In this document: one piece after another, positions 7,051 through 15,391 of the stretch | Numbering within the stretch: position 1 is the stretch's first letter | How the letters are laid out: the number at the start of each line of letters is the position of its first letter | Notes under the pieces: model-generated | Database searches by the model: none | What the model saw: the letters and a program-made list of their open reading frames with translations, nothing else | What the model was told of the DNA's origin: nothing | Made by a program: the position numbers and the translations under genes | From: Halobacteriales archaeon QS_5_68_33 | GTDB lineage: Archaea; Halobacteriota; Halobacteria; Halobacteriales; Haloarculaceae | Length of the DNA stretch: 36,944 bases | Assembly (NCBI GenBank): GCA_003023785.1 | Contig: PXRS01000024.1 | Location: 1 to 36,944, forward strand | Reading direction: 5' to 3'

Positions 7051-7614
7051 ATGCACCGCCGACAGTATCTCGCTGGACTCGCCGGAGGGTTCACGGCTGT
7101 TGCTGGCTACCTGTCGATAGCCTCCGGCTCTGGTGAGGCACTTCGGGCTGTTTCAGTTGCCGAAACGAGGACGGCGGGTATCGACGTGGCCGCTGAACTG
7201 CTCGAATCAACCGTCACGGTAGACAACACGGTCACCGGTCGTGTGACATAGTCTAACGCGAGGTCGGAGACAACAGAGGTGTCGATTGGCCGAGACTCAG
7301 CCGAGGCACTCATAAGTCACTCGGCAGAGGGAGGTGGGGCAACGGGGCTGGTGCTGGCGTCCACGGACTATGAGACAGAGAAACGGTCAGAAACGTGCTG
7401 GAAACCGCCTGACTGCGACTATTTCGGTGGCGATGATGACGCAGATGTCACTGCGCTCGCTTCAGGAGAATCGTTTCGACACGAGTACGACCTCTGGACC
7501 CGTTCCGACGCAGAGGGCTGTTTACCCTCCGGAACGTATCATTTCGGCCACTTTCGCGAGGAGAATTCGCCCTCGTGGCGAGTGACGCTCGATGTGAAGA
7601 AACCAACCGACTGA
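7051..7614 (+). pseudogene. Tat-signal exported protein gene interrupted by an in-frame stop
   Basis: The reading frame starts MHRRQYLAGLAGG, a twin-arginine signal, and runs to a TAG at 7249-7251. The same frame is open on both sides of this codon: reading continues SNARSETTEVSIG and ends with a beta-rich tail (SFRHEYDLWT, GTYHFGHFR, WRVTLDVKK) and TGA at 7614. Without the TAG the product would be about 187 residues. The fragment before the stop holds only the signal and one strand (TVTVDNTVTGRV), so the gene is probably inactive. Haloarchaea are not known to decode TAG, and no recoding signal is visible. Confidence 0.65.
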
Positions 7615-7696
7615 TGGTATCGGTAGGTAGAATCTCTCTATTGAACACTCAACGGGACGCAACCGACCGCTGTGCGGACGGTTCTCCCACGCGTAG

Positions 7697-8467
7697 TCAG
7701 TCCTCGAACTCCAAGACGATGGGGCGGTGGTCCGACACCTGGACCGGGATGACGGCACACCGCGTGACCGCTATCTCCGGCGAGGTGAGAAAGAGGTCCA
7801 GCGTCCGGGTCTCGGTGACGATCCCGTCAAGCGGGCGCGGCGGGACGGTCTCGCCGGGATCGTGGAGGACCAGTCCCGCCGCGCCCAGCGTCTCCTCGAC
7901 CTCCTCGAGGCCGTCGTAGGCGTTGAAATCGCCACAGACGACGACCCGCTCGCGGTCGGCGACCAGGTCGGCCAGTTCCGCGAGCTGCTTGCGCCGGCCG
8001 CGGCCGCTCATCGCGAGGTGGACCCCGAACACCGAGCGGTCGCCGACCCGCACCTCGGTGACGAGCCGCTTGGGCCCGTGGTCGAGGTGGTGGGTCTCGA
8101 CGGTCGCGTCGAGGTCCTCGCGGACGAGCACACCGTTCGAGAGGTGTTCCAGCACGGGCAGGCCGGCGACGACGCCGTCGCCGTACTTGGTGTCGGCCCG
8201 GGCCCGGTAGACCAGGCCGCGGTCGGCCAGCGCCTCGGCGACGGCGGCGACCTGGCCGTTCGTGGACGTGCGGACCGACCCCTGGTCGACCTCCACCAGG
8301 GCGACGACGTCGGGGTGTTCGTCGGCGATCGCGTCGACCAGGCGCTCGGTCGCGCGGCGCTCGGCCTCGGCGCTGCCGACCATCGCCCGGTGGGGCCGCA
8401 GCGCGTAGCCGCTGAGCGACCCGTCGTAATCGAGCAGGTAGCCGGCGTTGACGGACATCACCTTCAC
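7697..8467 (-). CDS. Endonuclease/exonuclease/phosphatase (EEP) family hydrolase
   Basis: The 256-residue protein is a full-length EEP fold. Family residues are visible: Asn7 (MSVNAG), Glu59 in VALVEVDQ as metal ligand, the HLAMSGRG strand, VVCGDFNAYDG with the conserved Asp and Asn, TLDLFLTS, and the terminal VSDHRPIVLEF with the catalytic Asp-His. It should cleave a phosphodiester or phosphomonoester using a divalent metal; whether the substrate is DNA, RNA, sphingolipid-like lipid or a nucleotide is unclear. There is no export signal, so it acts in the cytoplasm. The gene converges on the broken Tat gene. Confidence 0.85.
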   Translation of the reverse strand: MKVMSVNAGYLLDYDGSLSGYALRPHRAMVGSAEAERRATERLVDAIADEHPDVVALVEVDQGSVRTSTNGQVAAVAEALADRGLVYRARADTKYGDGVVAGLPVLEHLSNGVLVREDLDATVETHHLDHGPKRLVTEVRVGDRSVFGVHLAMSGRGRRKQLAELADLVADRERVVVCGDFNAYDGLEEVEETLGAAGLVLHDPGETVPPRPLDGIVTETRTLDLFLTSPEIAVTRCAVIPVQVSDHRPIVLEFED

Positions 8468-8607
8468 GCGTCGTCACCTCCGTACGCCCGCACTCGGGGC
8501 ATCGTACAGCACCTGAGCCGGGAGACGCTGATAAAGATACTGTTCGGAAAGAGGGAAAACGCGGCCTCGCAGTGACGGTCGACCGCGGTCCGGTGGGCGA
8601 GGTCACG

Positions 8608-8681
8608 CGGTCGGTTGTACCGATGTACCGGTGTTTCGCCGACCGGTTCGACGACATCCGGAACTGATTGACAACCGACCG
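8608..8681 (-). repeat. 74-bp terminal-inverted-repeat element, full copy 1
   Basis: The element begins CGGTCGGTTGT and ends with its exact complement ACAACCGACCG. Its reverse complement matches copy 2 (19624-19697) at all but a few of 74 positions, so the two are in opposite orientation. It lies immediately after glnA; the conserved outer flank TATCAG contains the glnA stop codon (TGA on the minus strand at 8684-8686). No open frame fits inside. It looks like a MITE-type or palindromic repeat. Confidence 0.8.
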
Positions 8682-8683
8682 TA

Positions 8684-10066
8684 TCAGAACGTTTCGAGGT
8701 AGCGGTCGAGTTCCCACTGGGAGACGTCGACGAGGTAATCCGAGAACTCCTCGCGCTTGGCCTTCACGAACTGCTCGGAGGTGTGCGGACCCAGCGCGTC
8801 CATGATGACCTCGTCCTCCTCGAGGGCGTCGACGGCCTCGCCGAGGTTGGTCGGGAGGGTGCCGATGCCGTACTCCTCGCGTTCCTCCTCGCCGAACTCG
8901 TAGATGTTCTCCCGGATGGGGTCGGGACAGTCCAGGTCGTTCTCGATGCCGTCGAGACCGGCGTGGACGAGCGCGGCAAAGGCGAGATACGGGTTACACG
9001 ACGGGTCGGGGAAGCGCGCCTCGATGCGCGAGGCGGCGGGGACGCGAGCCGCGGGCTTGCGGATCAGCGCCGAGCGGTTGACGTCGCTCCAGGCGATGTA
9101 GACCGGCGCCTCATAGCCGGGCACCAGGCGCTTGTATGAGTTGACCGTCGGGTTGGCGACGGCCGCGACGGCCGGCGCGTGTTCGAGAACGCCCGCGAGG
9201 AAGGACTTGGCCGTGTCGCTGAGGTCGAACTCGTCGTCGTCGTCGTGGAACGCGTTTTCGCCGTCCTCGCTGAAAAGCGAGAGGTGCGTGTGCATACCCG
9301 ACCCGTTGATGCGCGGAATGGGCTTGGGCATGAACGTCGCGTGCAGGTCGTGCTGGGCGGCGATGGCCCGCACCACGGAGCGGAACGTCGCGACGTTGTC
9401 CGCCGTCGTCAGGACGTCGTCGTACTTGAAGTCGATCTCGTGCTGGGACTGGGCGACCTCGTGGTGGGAGGCCTCGACGTCCAGGCCCATGTCCTCCAGC
9501 CCGTAGATGATGTCGCGGCGCACGTCCGAGGCCAGGTCCTTGGGCGCGAGGTCGAAGTACCCACCCGTGTCCGAGAAGTCCGTCGTCGCACGCCCGCTCT
9601 CGTCCTCCGCGAACAGGAAGAACTCGGGCTCGGGACCGGCGTTGACCGTATAGCCCAGGTCGCCGGCGCGTTCGACGGCGTCCTTGAGGATCCCGCGCGG
9701 GTCGCCGGTGAACGGCGCATCCGTCGAGGTATCGTAGACGTCACAGATCAGCCGCGCGCTCCTGCCCCCGGAGAGGTCGTCCTTGTCGCGCCACGGCAGG
9801 ACGGCGAACGTCGAGGGGTCGGGCACCAGGCGCATGTCCGACTCCTGGATGCGGACGAACCCGTCGATCGACGAGCCGTCGAAGTAGATGCCCTCAGTGA
9901 ACGCCTTCTCGGCCTGGTCGGCCGTGACCGAGACGTTCTTTACGGTGCCGAGGATGTCCGTAAACTGCAGACGCAGGAAGTCCACGTTCTTCTCGTCTAT
10001 CTCGTCGAGGACGCCCTGTGCCGCTGTCGAGAGACCACCGTCCGTCTTCGCGTTTTCGCTTGTCAT
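8684..10066 (-). CDS. glnA: Glutamine synthetase, type I
   Basis: Glutamine synthetase makes glutamine from glutamate, ammonia and ATP, the main entry of ammonium into metabolism. The 460-residue protein carries all family blocks in order: [11 protein letters not shown], the metal-ligand strand [24 protein letters not shown], the ATP-site segment [20 protein letters not shown], the glutamate-site loop [22 protein letters not shown] and [18 protein letters not shown] segment lies where some bacterial enzymes are adenylylated, but modification is not implied. TTTTAATAA, 31-39 nt before the ATG, is a good TATA box. The gene is divergent from the Lrp-type regulator at 10194-10652, which suggests control by that regulator. 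Confidence 0.97.
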   Translation of the reverse strand: MTSENAKTDGGLSTAAQGVLDEIDEKNVDFLRLQFTDILGTVKNVSVTADQAEKAFTEGIYFDGSSIDGFVRIQESDMRLVPDPSTFAVLPWRDKDDLSGGRSARLICDVYDTSTDAPFTGDPRGILKDAVERAGDLGYTVNAGPEPEFFLFAEDESGRATTDFSDTGGYFDLAPKDLASDVRRDIIYGLEDMGLDVEASHHEVAQSQHEIDFKYDDVLTTADNVATFRSVVRAIAAQHDLHATFMPKPIPRINGSGMHTHLSLFSEDGENAFHDDDDEFDLSDTAKSFLAGVLEHAPAVAAVANPTVNSYKRLVPGYEAPVYIAWSDVNRSALIRKPAARVPAASRIEARFPDPSCNPYLAFAALVHAGLDGIENDLDCPDPIRENIYEFGEEEREEYGIGTLPTNLGEAVDALEEDEVIMDALGPHTSEQFVKAKREEFSDYLVDVSQWELDRYLETF

Positions 10067-10193
10067 CTTTGTCGACGTTCCATCGGTGTTGCCCTGTTAT
10101 TAAAACCCTGCCCCTTTACGCAAATCTCACGCGGTATCCTCGTGAATTGGATATTCGTAAAATTATAAAGGGTGGGTGCCGTTCCGGGGAATA
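10067..10193. promoter_or_regulatory. Divergent glnA / lrp promoter region with operator-like symmetry
   Basis: TTATAAAG at 10163-10170, 28 nt before the lrp ATG at 10194, implies a leaderless lrp transcript. TTTTAATAA on the minus strand (10097-10105) serves glnA. Between the boxes lies a nested inverted pattern: TTTACG (10115-10120) and TCACG (10127-10131) face CGTGA (10141-10145) and CGTAAA (10156-10161). Binding there could affect both promoters. The TATA boxes are seen directly; the operator is inferred. Confidence 0.6.
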
Positions 10194-10652
10194 ATGACGT
10201 ACGAAAATCTCGACCGCAAGTTGGTAAACGCGCTTCTGGACGACGGCCGGGCCAGCCTCCGGAGCCTCGGCGAGGACCTGGACGTCTCGGTGACGACCGT
10301 CTCGAACCACCTCTCGGACCTCGAGGAGGAGGGGATCATCGAGGGGTACACCCCCAGGGTCAACTACGACAAACTGGGCTACGACGTGACCGCGGTTCTC
10401 CAGCTCAAGGTGGAGGGCAGCGCCCTGCCGGAGGTGACCGAGACGCTGCGCGAGCACGAACAGATGGTCTCGGTCTACGAGGTCACCGGCGACTACGACA
10501 TCATCGCCATCGGCAAGTTCACCGACACCGACGGGATGAACCGCCACATCAAGGAACTGCTCGTCGACCCCGAGATCAAGGAGTCCAACACCAGCGTCGT
10601 CCTCAACGCCGCCTCCGAACACGAGCAGTTCGAACTCGACATCGAGGAGTGA
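10194..10652 (+). CDS. lrp: Lrp/AsnC-family transcriptional regulator
   Basis: The 152-residue protein has the two Lrp parts: an N-terminal HTH (residues 5-55, with [20 protein letters not shown] as DNA-binding helices) and a C-terminal RAM ligand-binding domain ([29 protein letters not shown], then the [12 protein letters not shown] strand). Such proteins form octamers and sense amino acids. Its ATG shares a 127-bp divergent promoter region with glnA, and in haloarchaea an Lrp protein is known to act on glutamine synthetase genes, so nitrogen control is the likely role. The start at 10194 is set by the leaderless TATA spacing; an in-frame ATG six codons upstream lies too close to the box. 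Confidence 0.93.
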   Translation: MTYENLDRKLVNALLDDGRASLRSLGEDLDVSVTTVSNHLSDLEEEGIIEGYTPRVNYDKLGYDVTAVLQLKVEGSALPEVTETLREHEQMVSVYEVTGDYDIIAIGKFTDTDGMNRHIKELLVDPEIKESNTSVVLNAASEHEQFELDIEE

Positions 10653-10762
10653 CCCGCTGACCGAGGTGGCGACACCGCCGCGTACGCCGTCGGAGCCGTC
10701 CGGGCCGGCGCGGATCCCGAAGAGCACGCCAGCAGCCGTCCGACCACGTGCTGGACAGGGTG

Positions 10763-10814
10763 CCTCGTTGAACGCAAGAACGCGGCGGTATCTGAACTCT
10801 GATATTCGATTTCA
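10763..10814 (+). repeat. 52-bp dispersed repeat, copy C
   Basis: The copy starts CCTCGTTGAACGCAAGAACG and includes TGATATTC near its end. It has the same length and orientation as copies A (4247) and B (6758). Unlike copy B there is no transposase fragment next to it. Confidence 0.55.
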
Positions 10815-10907
10815 ACCGACTTGTCGATCAGCAAGCAGGGCAACGAGCATCCGCGGACGGCGGTTGTCCAGGGCGCGTGGCGAGTCCGGTCACAGCCAAA
10901 GCGGCCC

Positions 10908-10945
10908 GTCACAACAGGTCGTTGACGTCGCTCATCGTCTCGCCG
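10908..10945 (-). repeat. 38-bp direct repeat of a gene 3' end, outer copy
   Basis: This is an exact 38-bp copy of 10981-11018, which encodes the last residues GETMSDVNDLL and stop of the gene at 10982-11494. The two copies are 35 bp apart (73-bp period). The outer copy is outside the gene and is not translated in any known frame. Confidence 0.85.
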
Positions 10946-10981
10946 GTAGGGCGTGTCGCGCCCGATAAACGAACCAAAAAG

Positions 10982-11494
10982 TCACAACAGGTCGTTGACG
11001 TCGCTCATCGTCTCGCCGAGGGCGTCGCGTTTCGCGACGGCGGCGTCGTCGCCGGGCGCGAGGGCCCCCTCGATGGCCTCGCGAGCGCCGTCGATGGGGT
11101 AGTGGGTCTCGACGTAGGCCGCGAGGGCGAACTCGCGTTCGGAGACGCCGGCGAGTTCGACCGCCTCCACTCGCCCGAGTCGGCCGTCGAGCCAGTCGAG
11201 GACGACCTCGCGTGCCATCGGGCCGACAGGCGAGACGGACTCGCCGAAGAGGTGCAGCGCCTTCGCGCCGTCGGTCGGGGCGACCCCCGCGGCCCGGGCG
11301 GCGTCGCCGACGCTGGCCCCGTCGGCGTACGTCTCGACGAGCGTCGCGGCCGCCGACGGCGAACACGGCAGGTCCTCGGCGTATTCGTCCAGTCGGTCGG
11401 CTAGCGCCTCCCCGGTCCGGTCGACCGACGCGACCCCCCGGTCGCGCTGCTCGTCGACGACCTCGACCCCCGCGGCGATATCCGACAGTCCCAT
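10982..11494 (-). CDS. Conserved haloarchaeal protein of unknown function
   Basis: The 170-residue protein is acidic and mostly helical. A segment around residues 50-90 (TLVETYADGASVGDAARAAG and ALHLFG) resembles a helix-turn-helix, and a second helical repeat follows with LAGVSEREFALAAYV, so DNA or protein binding is possible. I recognise it only as a haloarchaeal conserved hypothetical. The ATG at 11494 is preferred over GTG two codons upstream because TTTAATA at 11520-11526 is then 26-32 nt away, right for a leaderless transcript. A T5 tract follows the stop on the coding strand. Its final 11 codons and stop are duplicated downstream. Confidence 0.7.
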   Translation of the reverse strand: MGLSDIAAGVEVVDEQRDRGVASVDRTGEALADRLDEYAEDLPCSPSAAATLVETYADGASVGDAARAAGVAPTDGAKALHLFGESVSPVGPMAREVVLDWLDGRLGRVEAVELAGVSEREFALAAYVETHYPIDGAREAIEGALAPGDDAAVAKRDALGETMSDVNDLL

Positions 11495-11654
11495 TGACAC
11501 TTCGTTTCCGCGCCCTCGGTTTAATAGTTGGGGGTTCGACCGGCCCTTCCGGCCGGAGCGTGACTACAGTCGACGGACGTGATGGGCGTGAGGGACGGAA
11601 ACGTTCAGTGACAGGACCGCCAGGGGGCGGGATCAGTCGCCGACGGCGCGAGAT

Positions 11655-14441
11655 TCAGTCGATCTGGATGGCGGGGCGGCCGGGGCGGGCGTCGGCAGCG
11701 GACTCGCCGGCCGCCAGAACCGTCACGTCGGCGCCGAACTCCCGTTCGATGAGCCAGGCGGCCCGCTCCAGGGCGGCGCGCTCGGCCGCCGGGTCGAGCG
11801 TCTCCGAGAGCGCCTCGCGCTCGGCGGCAAGGTCCTTGGCGAAGTCGGCGGCGGCCTCGCCGTGCTCGCGGAAGCGCTCGTCGCCCATCACCGCGCCGAC
11901 GAGGTTGTCGGCGTCGGACGTGCGGGCGAACTCGTGGACCTCGTGTTTCCAGTCGGGTGCGACGGCGATGGCGACCTCCTCGGGATCCTCGATGCCGGCG
12001 ACGTCGACGATATCGCGGACGTCCTCGCGGGTGTTCTCGACGAGGCGGCGCTCGATGTCGTAGCTCGCAGGGGGGTCGGCGCCGGGCCAGTCGGCCTCGG
12101 CGACGAGGCCCTCGCCGCCGAGTTCGTCCCACATCTCCTCGGCGACATGGGGGGCGACCGGCGCGAGCAACTTCGTGACAGTCTCGACGCCGCGCTCGAC
12201 GACGGCGGGGTCGGGCGTCGTCTCGTCGCGGTACCGGCGCACCAGCGAGACGAGTTCCCGCACCGCCTGGAGCGCGTGGTTGAATCGGAAGGCCTCGAAC
12301 TCCTCGGTGGCGGTGGCGGTCGTCGCCGAGACCTCGCGGGCGACGTACTCGTCGATAGGGGCGCGGTCGGCGTCGGCGTCGACCTTCCCGACTGCGCCGC
12401 TCGCAACCTCGGCCGCCAGCGCGTAGACGCCCTGGAGGAACTCGTGGGCCGAGCGGGCGCCCTCCTCGGTCCAGTCGAAGTCCTTCTCGGGCCGGGCGGC
12501 CTCCAGCATGAACAGGCGGCCGGTGTCGGCGCCGTGCTTCTCGACGAACGGCCGCGGCGAGACGACGTTGCCCGTCGAGGAACTCATCGCCGTCCCGCCC
12601 TTCCGGACCATCCCCTGGGTGAGCAGGTTCTCGAACGGTTCCCGGACCCCCTCCAGCATGTCCAGATCGGCGAGCACCTTCGTGAAGAATCGCGAGTAGA
12701 TGAGGTGCATCGTCGCGTGCTCGATGCCGCCGACGTACTGGTCGACGGGCAGCCAGTCGCTGGCCTGCTCGGTATCGAAGGGGGCGTCGTCCATGCCCGG
12801 CGAGATATACCGCAGGAAGTACCACGAGGAGTCGACGAACGTGTCCATCGTGTCCGTCTCGCGCTCGGCGGGGCCGCCGCAGTCCGGACATTCGACCTGC
12901 TTCCACTCCTCTGCGGCGTCCAGCGGGTTGCCCGTCGTCCGCACGAACGCCGGGAGTTCAACCGGCAGGTCCGCCTCGGGCACCGGGACGTAGCCGCAGT
13001 CGGGACACTCCACGAAGGGGATGGGCGTCCCCCAGTAGCGCTGGCGGGAGATACACCAGTCACGGAGGCTGCGCTCGACGCGGCGCTCGCCGTCGAAGAC
13101 GTCGACGAACGCCTCGCGGGCTTCCTCGCTCGTGAGGCCGTCGTACTCGCCGCTGTTCGCGAGGACGCCGTCGGACTCGCTTCGCCCGTCCGACGAGCCC
13201 TCGACCTCGCCGAGGTCGAGGACGCCGTCCTCGGTGTAGGCGGCTCTCTGCACGTCCACGTCCGCGGGGTCGACCTCCGCGTCGGGGGCGGGCTCGACCA
13301 CCTGCCGGATGGGGATGTCGTGCTCCCGGGCGAAGGCGTGGTCGCGCTCGTCGTGGGCCGGGACGGCGTAGAGCGCCCCCGTCCCGATGTCGGAGAGCAC
13401 GTAGTCGGCGACGTAGACGGGGATCTCCTCGCCCGTCGCGGGGTTTTCGGCGTACTCGCCGGTGAACACGCCGGAGGTCTGTGGGAGGCCCTCGTCTCGC
13501 GCTGCGTCGCCGCTCGACGCCTCCGAGGCGCTCCGCGCCTCGCGGTCGCCGTGCTCGGCGCGGTGGACGTACTCGGCGACCGCCTCGTCCTCCCCGGCGA
13601 GGTCCTGGGCGACGGGGTGACCCGGCGAGAGCGCGAAGAAGGTCGCGCCGTGGATGGTGTCCAGCCGCGTCGTGAAGATCTCGACGCTGTCGCCCGTGGT
13701 GAGTTCGAACGCGACGGCGTCGCCCTCCTGGTGGCCGATCCAGTTGCGCTGCATCTCGCGCACGTTCTCGGGCCAGCCGTCCATCCGGTCCAGCGCCTCG
13801 TGGAGTTCGTCCGCGTAGTCGGTGGTCGTGAAGAACCACTGCTCCATGTCGCGGTGCTCGATGGGCGTATCACACCGCCAGCAGATCTCGGTCCCGCCCT
13901 CGGTGGTGACGTTCTCGTCGGCCAGCACCGTCTCGCAGGAGGGACACCAGTTGAGTCCCGTCTCCTTCCGCTCGACGAGGCCCTCGTCGTAGAAGCGCCG
14001 GAAGAACCACTGGTTCCACCGGAAGTACTCCGGTTCGCAGGTCGTCACCTCGCGGTCCCAGTCCAGCCCCAGGCCCATGAGCTCCATCTGCTCTTTCATC
14101 GTGGCGATGCAGTCCATCGTCCACCCGCGGGGGTCGACCTCGCGGTCCATCGCGGCGTTCTCGGCCGGCAGGCCGAAGGAGTCCCACCCCATCGGGTGGA
14201 GGACACTCTCGCCCCGCATGCGCTGGTAGCGGGCGTAGGCGTCCGTGATGGCGTAGTTGCGGACGTGGCCCATGTGCATCTCGCCCGACGGGTAGGGGAA
14301 CATCGCGAGGACGTAGGCGGGGTCCTCGGCGTCGTCGGGGACGTGGAAGACGCCATGCTCGTCCCACGCGTCCTGCCACTTCGGTTCGACCTCGGTGTGG
14401 TCGAACCCCCTGTCTCGCTGCTCGCCGGTGCCTGCGGTCAT
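11655..14441 (-). CDS. leuS: Leucyl-tRNA synthetase
   Basis: The enzyme charges tRNA-Leu. The 928-residue protein has the class Ia Rossmann domain with the HIGH motif as H56-M-G-H59, preceded by MFPYPSGEM. A zinc-ribbon pair (CPSC and CWRC, about residues 175-200) follows, then a CP1 editing domain (about 220-420) and a second zinc knuckle (CPDC twice, residues 480-520). The KMSKS loop reads A618-M-S-S-S with following TGN, and an anticodon-binding helical domain completes it. The layout is like bacterial-type LeuRS, as in other haloarchaea. TTTTAATTTT about 29 nt before the ATG gives a leaderless start. A long open frame on the opposite strand is a composition shadow. Confidence 0.96.
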   Translation of the reverse strand: MTAGTGEQRDRGFDHTEVEPKWQDAWDEHGVFHVPDDAEDPAYVLAMFPYPSGEMHMGHVRNYAITDAYARYQRMRGESVLHPMGWDSFGLPAENAAMDREVDPRGWTMDCIATMKEQMELMGLGLDWDREVTTCEPEYFRWNQWFFRRFYDEGLVERKETGLNWCPSCETVLADENVTTEGGTEICWRCDTPIEHRDMEQWFFTTTDYADELHEALDRMDGWPENVREMQRNWIGHQEGDAVAFELTTGDSVEIFTTRLDTIHGATFFALSPGHPVAQDLAGEDEAVAEYVHRAEHGDREARSASEASSGDAARDEGLPQTSGVFTGEYAENPATGEEIPVYVADYVLSDIGTGALYAVPAHDERDHAFAREHDIPIRQVVEPAPDAEVDPADVDVQRAAYTEDGVLDLGEVEGSSDGRSESDGVLANSGEYDGLTSEEAREAFVDVFDGERRVERSLRDWCISRQRYWGTPIPFVECPDCGYVPVPEADLPVELPAFVRTTGNPLDAAEEWKQVECPDCGGPAERETDTMDTFVDSSWYFLRYISPGMDDAPFDTEQASDWLPVDQYVGGIEHATMHLIYSRFFTKVLADLDMLEGVREPFENLLTQGMVRKGGTAMSSSTGNVVSPRPFVEKHGADTGRLFMLEAARPEKDFDWTEEGARSAHEFLQGVYALAAEVASGAVGKVDADADRAPIDEYVAREVSATTATATEEFEAFRFNHALQAVRELVSLVRRYRDETTPDPAVVERGVETVTKLLAPVAPHVAEEMWDELGGEGLVAEADWPGADPPASYDIERRLVENTREDVRDIVDVAGIEDPEEVAIAVAPDWKHEVHEFARTSDADNLVGAVMGDERFREHGEAAADFAKDLAAEREALSETLDPAAERAALERAAWLIEREFGADVTVLAAGESAADARPGRPAIQID

Positions 14442-14464
14442 ACGAGACAGTGTGCGTGTCTACC

Positions 14465-14477
14465 GGTTTTAATTTTC
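14465..14477 (-). promoter_or_regulatory. TATA box of leuS
   Basis: GTTTTAATTTTCC (plus-strand reading) is the only AT-rich run in the 117-bp leuS / mobB-moaE divergent gap, and its centre lies about 29 nt upstream of the leuS ATG. This spacing fits an archaeal TATA box and a leaderless transcript. Confidence 0.6.
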
Positions 14478-14558
14478 CATTCCTAAATCGTGCGTCCGAG
14501 GGCATCCCGACCGTTCGAACCCGCTAGCTACTTGGGCCCGTGTGCCCCATACGACCGT

Positions 14559-15389
14559 ATGCAGGTTCTGGGTGTCGCCGGTCCGTCGGACGCGGGCAGG
14601 ACGGCCCTCGTCGGGCGCCTGGTCGGGCGTCTCGGCGAGCGCGGCCGCGTCGCGACGGTGAAACGACTCCGGGACGAGCCGGAACTGGACACGGGAAGGA
14701 GAGACACCGCCCGCCACCGGGGGGCCGGCGCCGACGTGACCTACGGCATCGCCGACGACGGGTGGTTCGCCACCGGCTGCGAGCGCACCCTCGACGAGAC
14801 GCTCGCGGACCTCGCACCGGCGCATGATTACGTCGTCGTCGAGGGGGACAGCCGCGCGGACGTTCCGACCGTCGCGCTCGGCGGGCGTGACCACGCGGGC
14901 GAGACGGTCGCGGCCGCCCCGGACGCCGACGCGGTCGACCTCGATTCCGTCGTGGCAGCCCTCGAGGAGCGCGAACCGTTCGAGACACTGGGGTCGCTCG
15001 TCGCCGAGGTCGAGCGTTCGCCCGACGCGCAGTACGCGGGGGCCATCGCGACGTTCACGGGGCGGGTCCGTACCCAGGAGGACCCCGAGGACGAACCCAC
15101 AGAGTTGCTGGAGTTCGAAAAGTACGAGGGCGTCGCGGAACAGCGCATGGACACCCTCCGGGAGGAACTGGAAGCCAGGGACGGCGTCCACGAGGTCCGC
15201 CTCCACCACCGGACGGGCGTCGTCGAGGCCGGCGAGGGCATCGTCTTCGTGGTCGTGCTCGCGGGTCACCGACGGGAGGCCTTTCGAACCGTGGAGGACG
15301 GCATCGACCGACTCAAGGACGAGGTGCCGCTGTTCAAGAAGGAAGTCACGGTCGAGGACACCTTCTGGTCACACGAGCGCCCCGAGTGA
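14559..15389 (+). CDS. moaE: MobB-MoaE fusion: molybdopterin synthase catalytic subunit
   Basis: The 276-residue protein fuses a MobB-like P-loop domain (residues 1-140) to MoaE (about 150-276). MoaE, with MoaD, inserts sulfur into precursor Z to form molybdopterin. The MoaE part shows AGAIATFTGRVR, LEFEKYEGVA, HHRTGVVEAGE and the two catalytic lysines K253 and K260 (RLKDEVPLFKKE), spaced by seven as in Escherichia coli MoaE. The MobB part begins MQVLGVAGPSDAGRT; its Walker A has Arg14 where Lys is normal, so nucleotide binding may be weak. The ATG at 14559 places the P-loop at the N-terminus as in MobB. The gene stands alone, divergent from leuS. Confidence 0.9.
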   Translation: MQVLGVAGPSDAGRTALVGRLVGRLGERGRVATVKRLRDEPELDTGRRDTARHRGAGADVTYGIADDGWFATGCERTLDETLADLAPAHDYVVVEGDSRADVPTVALGGRDHAGETVAAAPDADAVDLDSVVAALEEREPFETLGSLVAEVERSPDAQYAGAIATFTGRVRTQEDPEDEPTELLEFEKYEGVAEQRMDTLREELEARDGVHEVRLHHRTGVVEAGEGIVFVVVLAGHRREAFRTVEDGIDRLKDEVPLFKKEVTVEDTFWSHERPE

Positions 15390-15391
15390 CA

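Larger units (their letters stand above)
10656..10981. other. Gene-free region with repeat copy C and duplicated gene tail
   Basis: About 325 bp between lrp and the gene ending at 10982. It holds the 52-bp dispersed repeat copy C (10763-10814) and a 38-bp copy (10908-10945) of the 3' end of the downstream minus-strand gene. A short GC hairpin (GGGCG / CGCCC, about 10949-10963) lies between the two tail copies. I find no convincing gene here; frames crossing it lack homology. Confidence 0.5.

Noticed and set aside
7249-7251. TAG decoded as pyrrolysine
   Set aside because: Haloarchaea are not known to carry the pyl genes, and no recoding structure is visible; a nonsense mutation is simpler.
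10493-10912. 139-codon minus-strand frame over the lrp 3' end and the repeat
   Set aside because: It overlaps lrp coding sequence and repeat copy C, with no recognisable domain.
11862-14486. 874-codon open frame antisense to leuS
   Set aside because: LeuRS motifs are unambiguous on the minus strand; this frame is a composition shadow.
14511-14530. tRNA T-loop-like GTTCGAACCC
   Set aside because: The flanking bases do not pair as a T stem, and no acceptor, D or anticodon arms are found.
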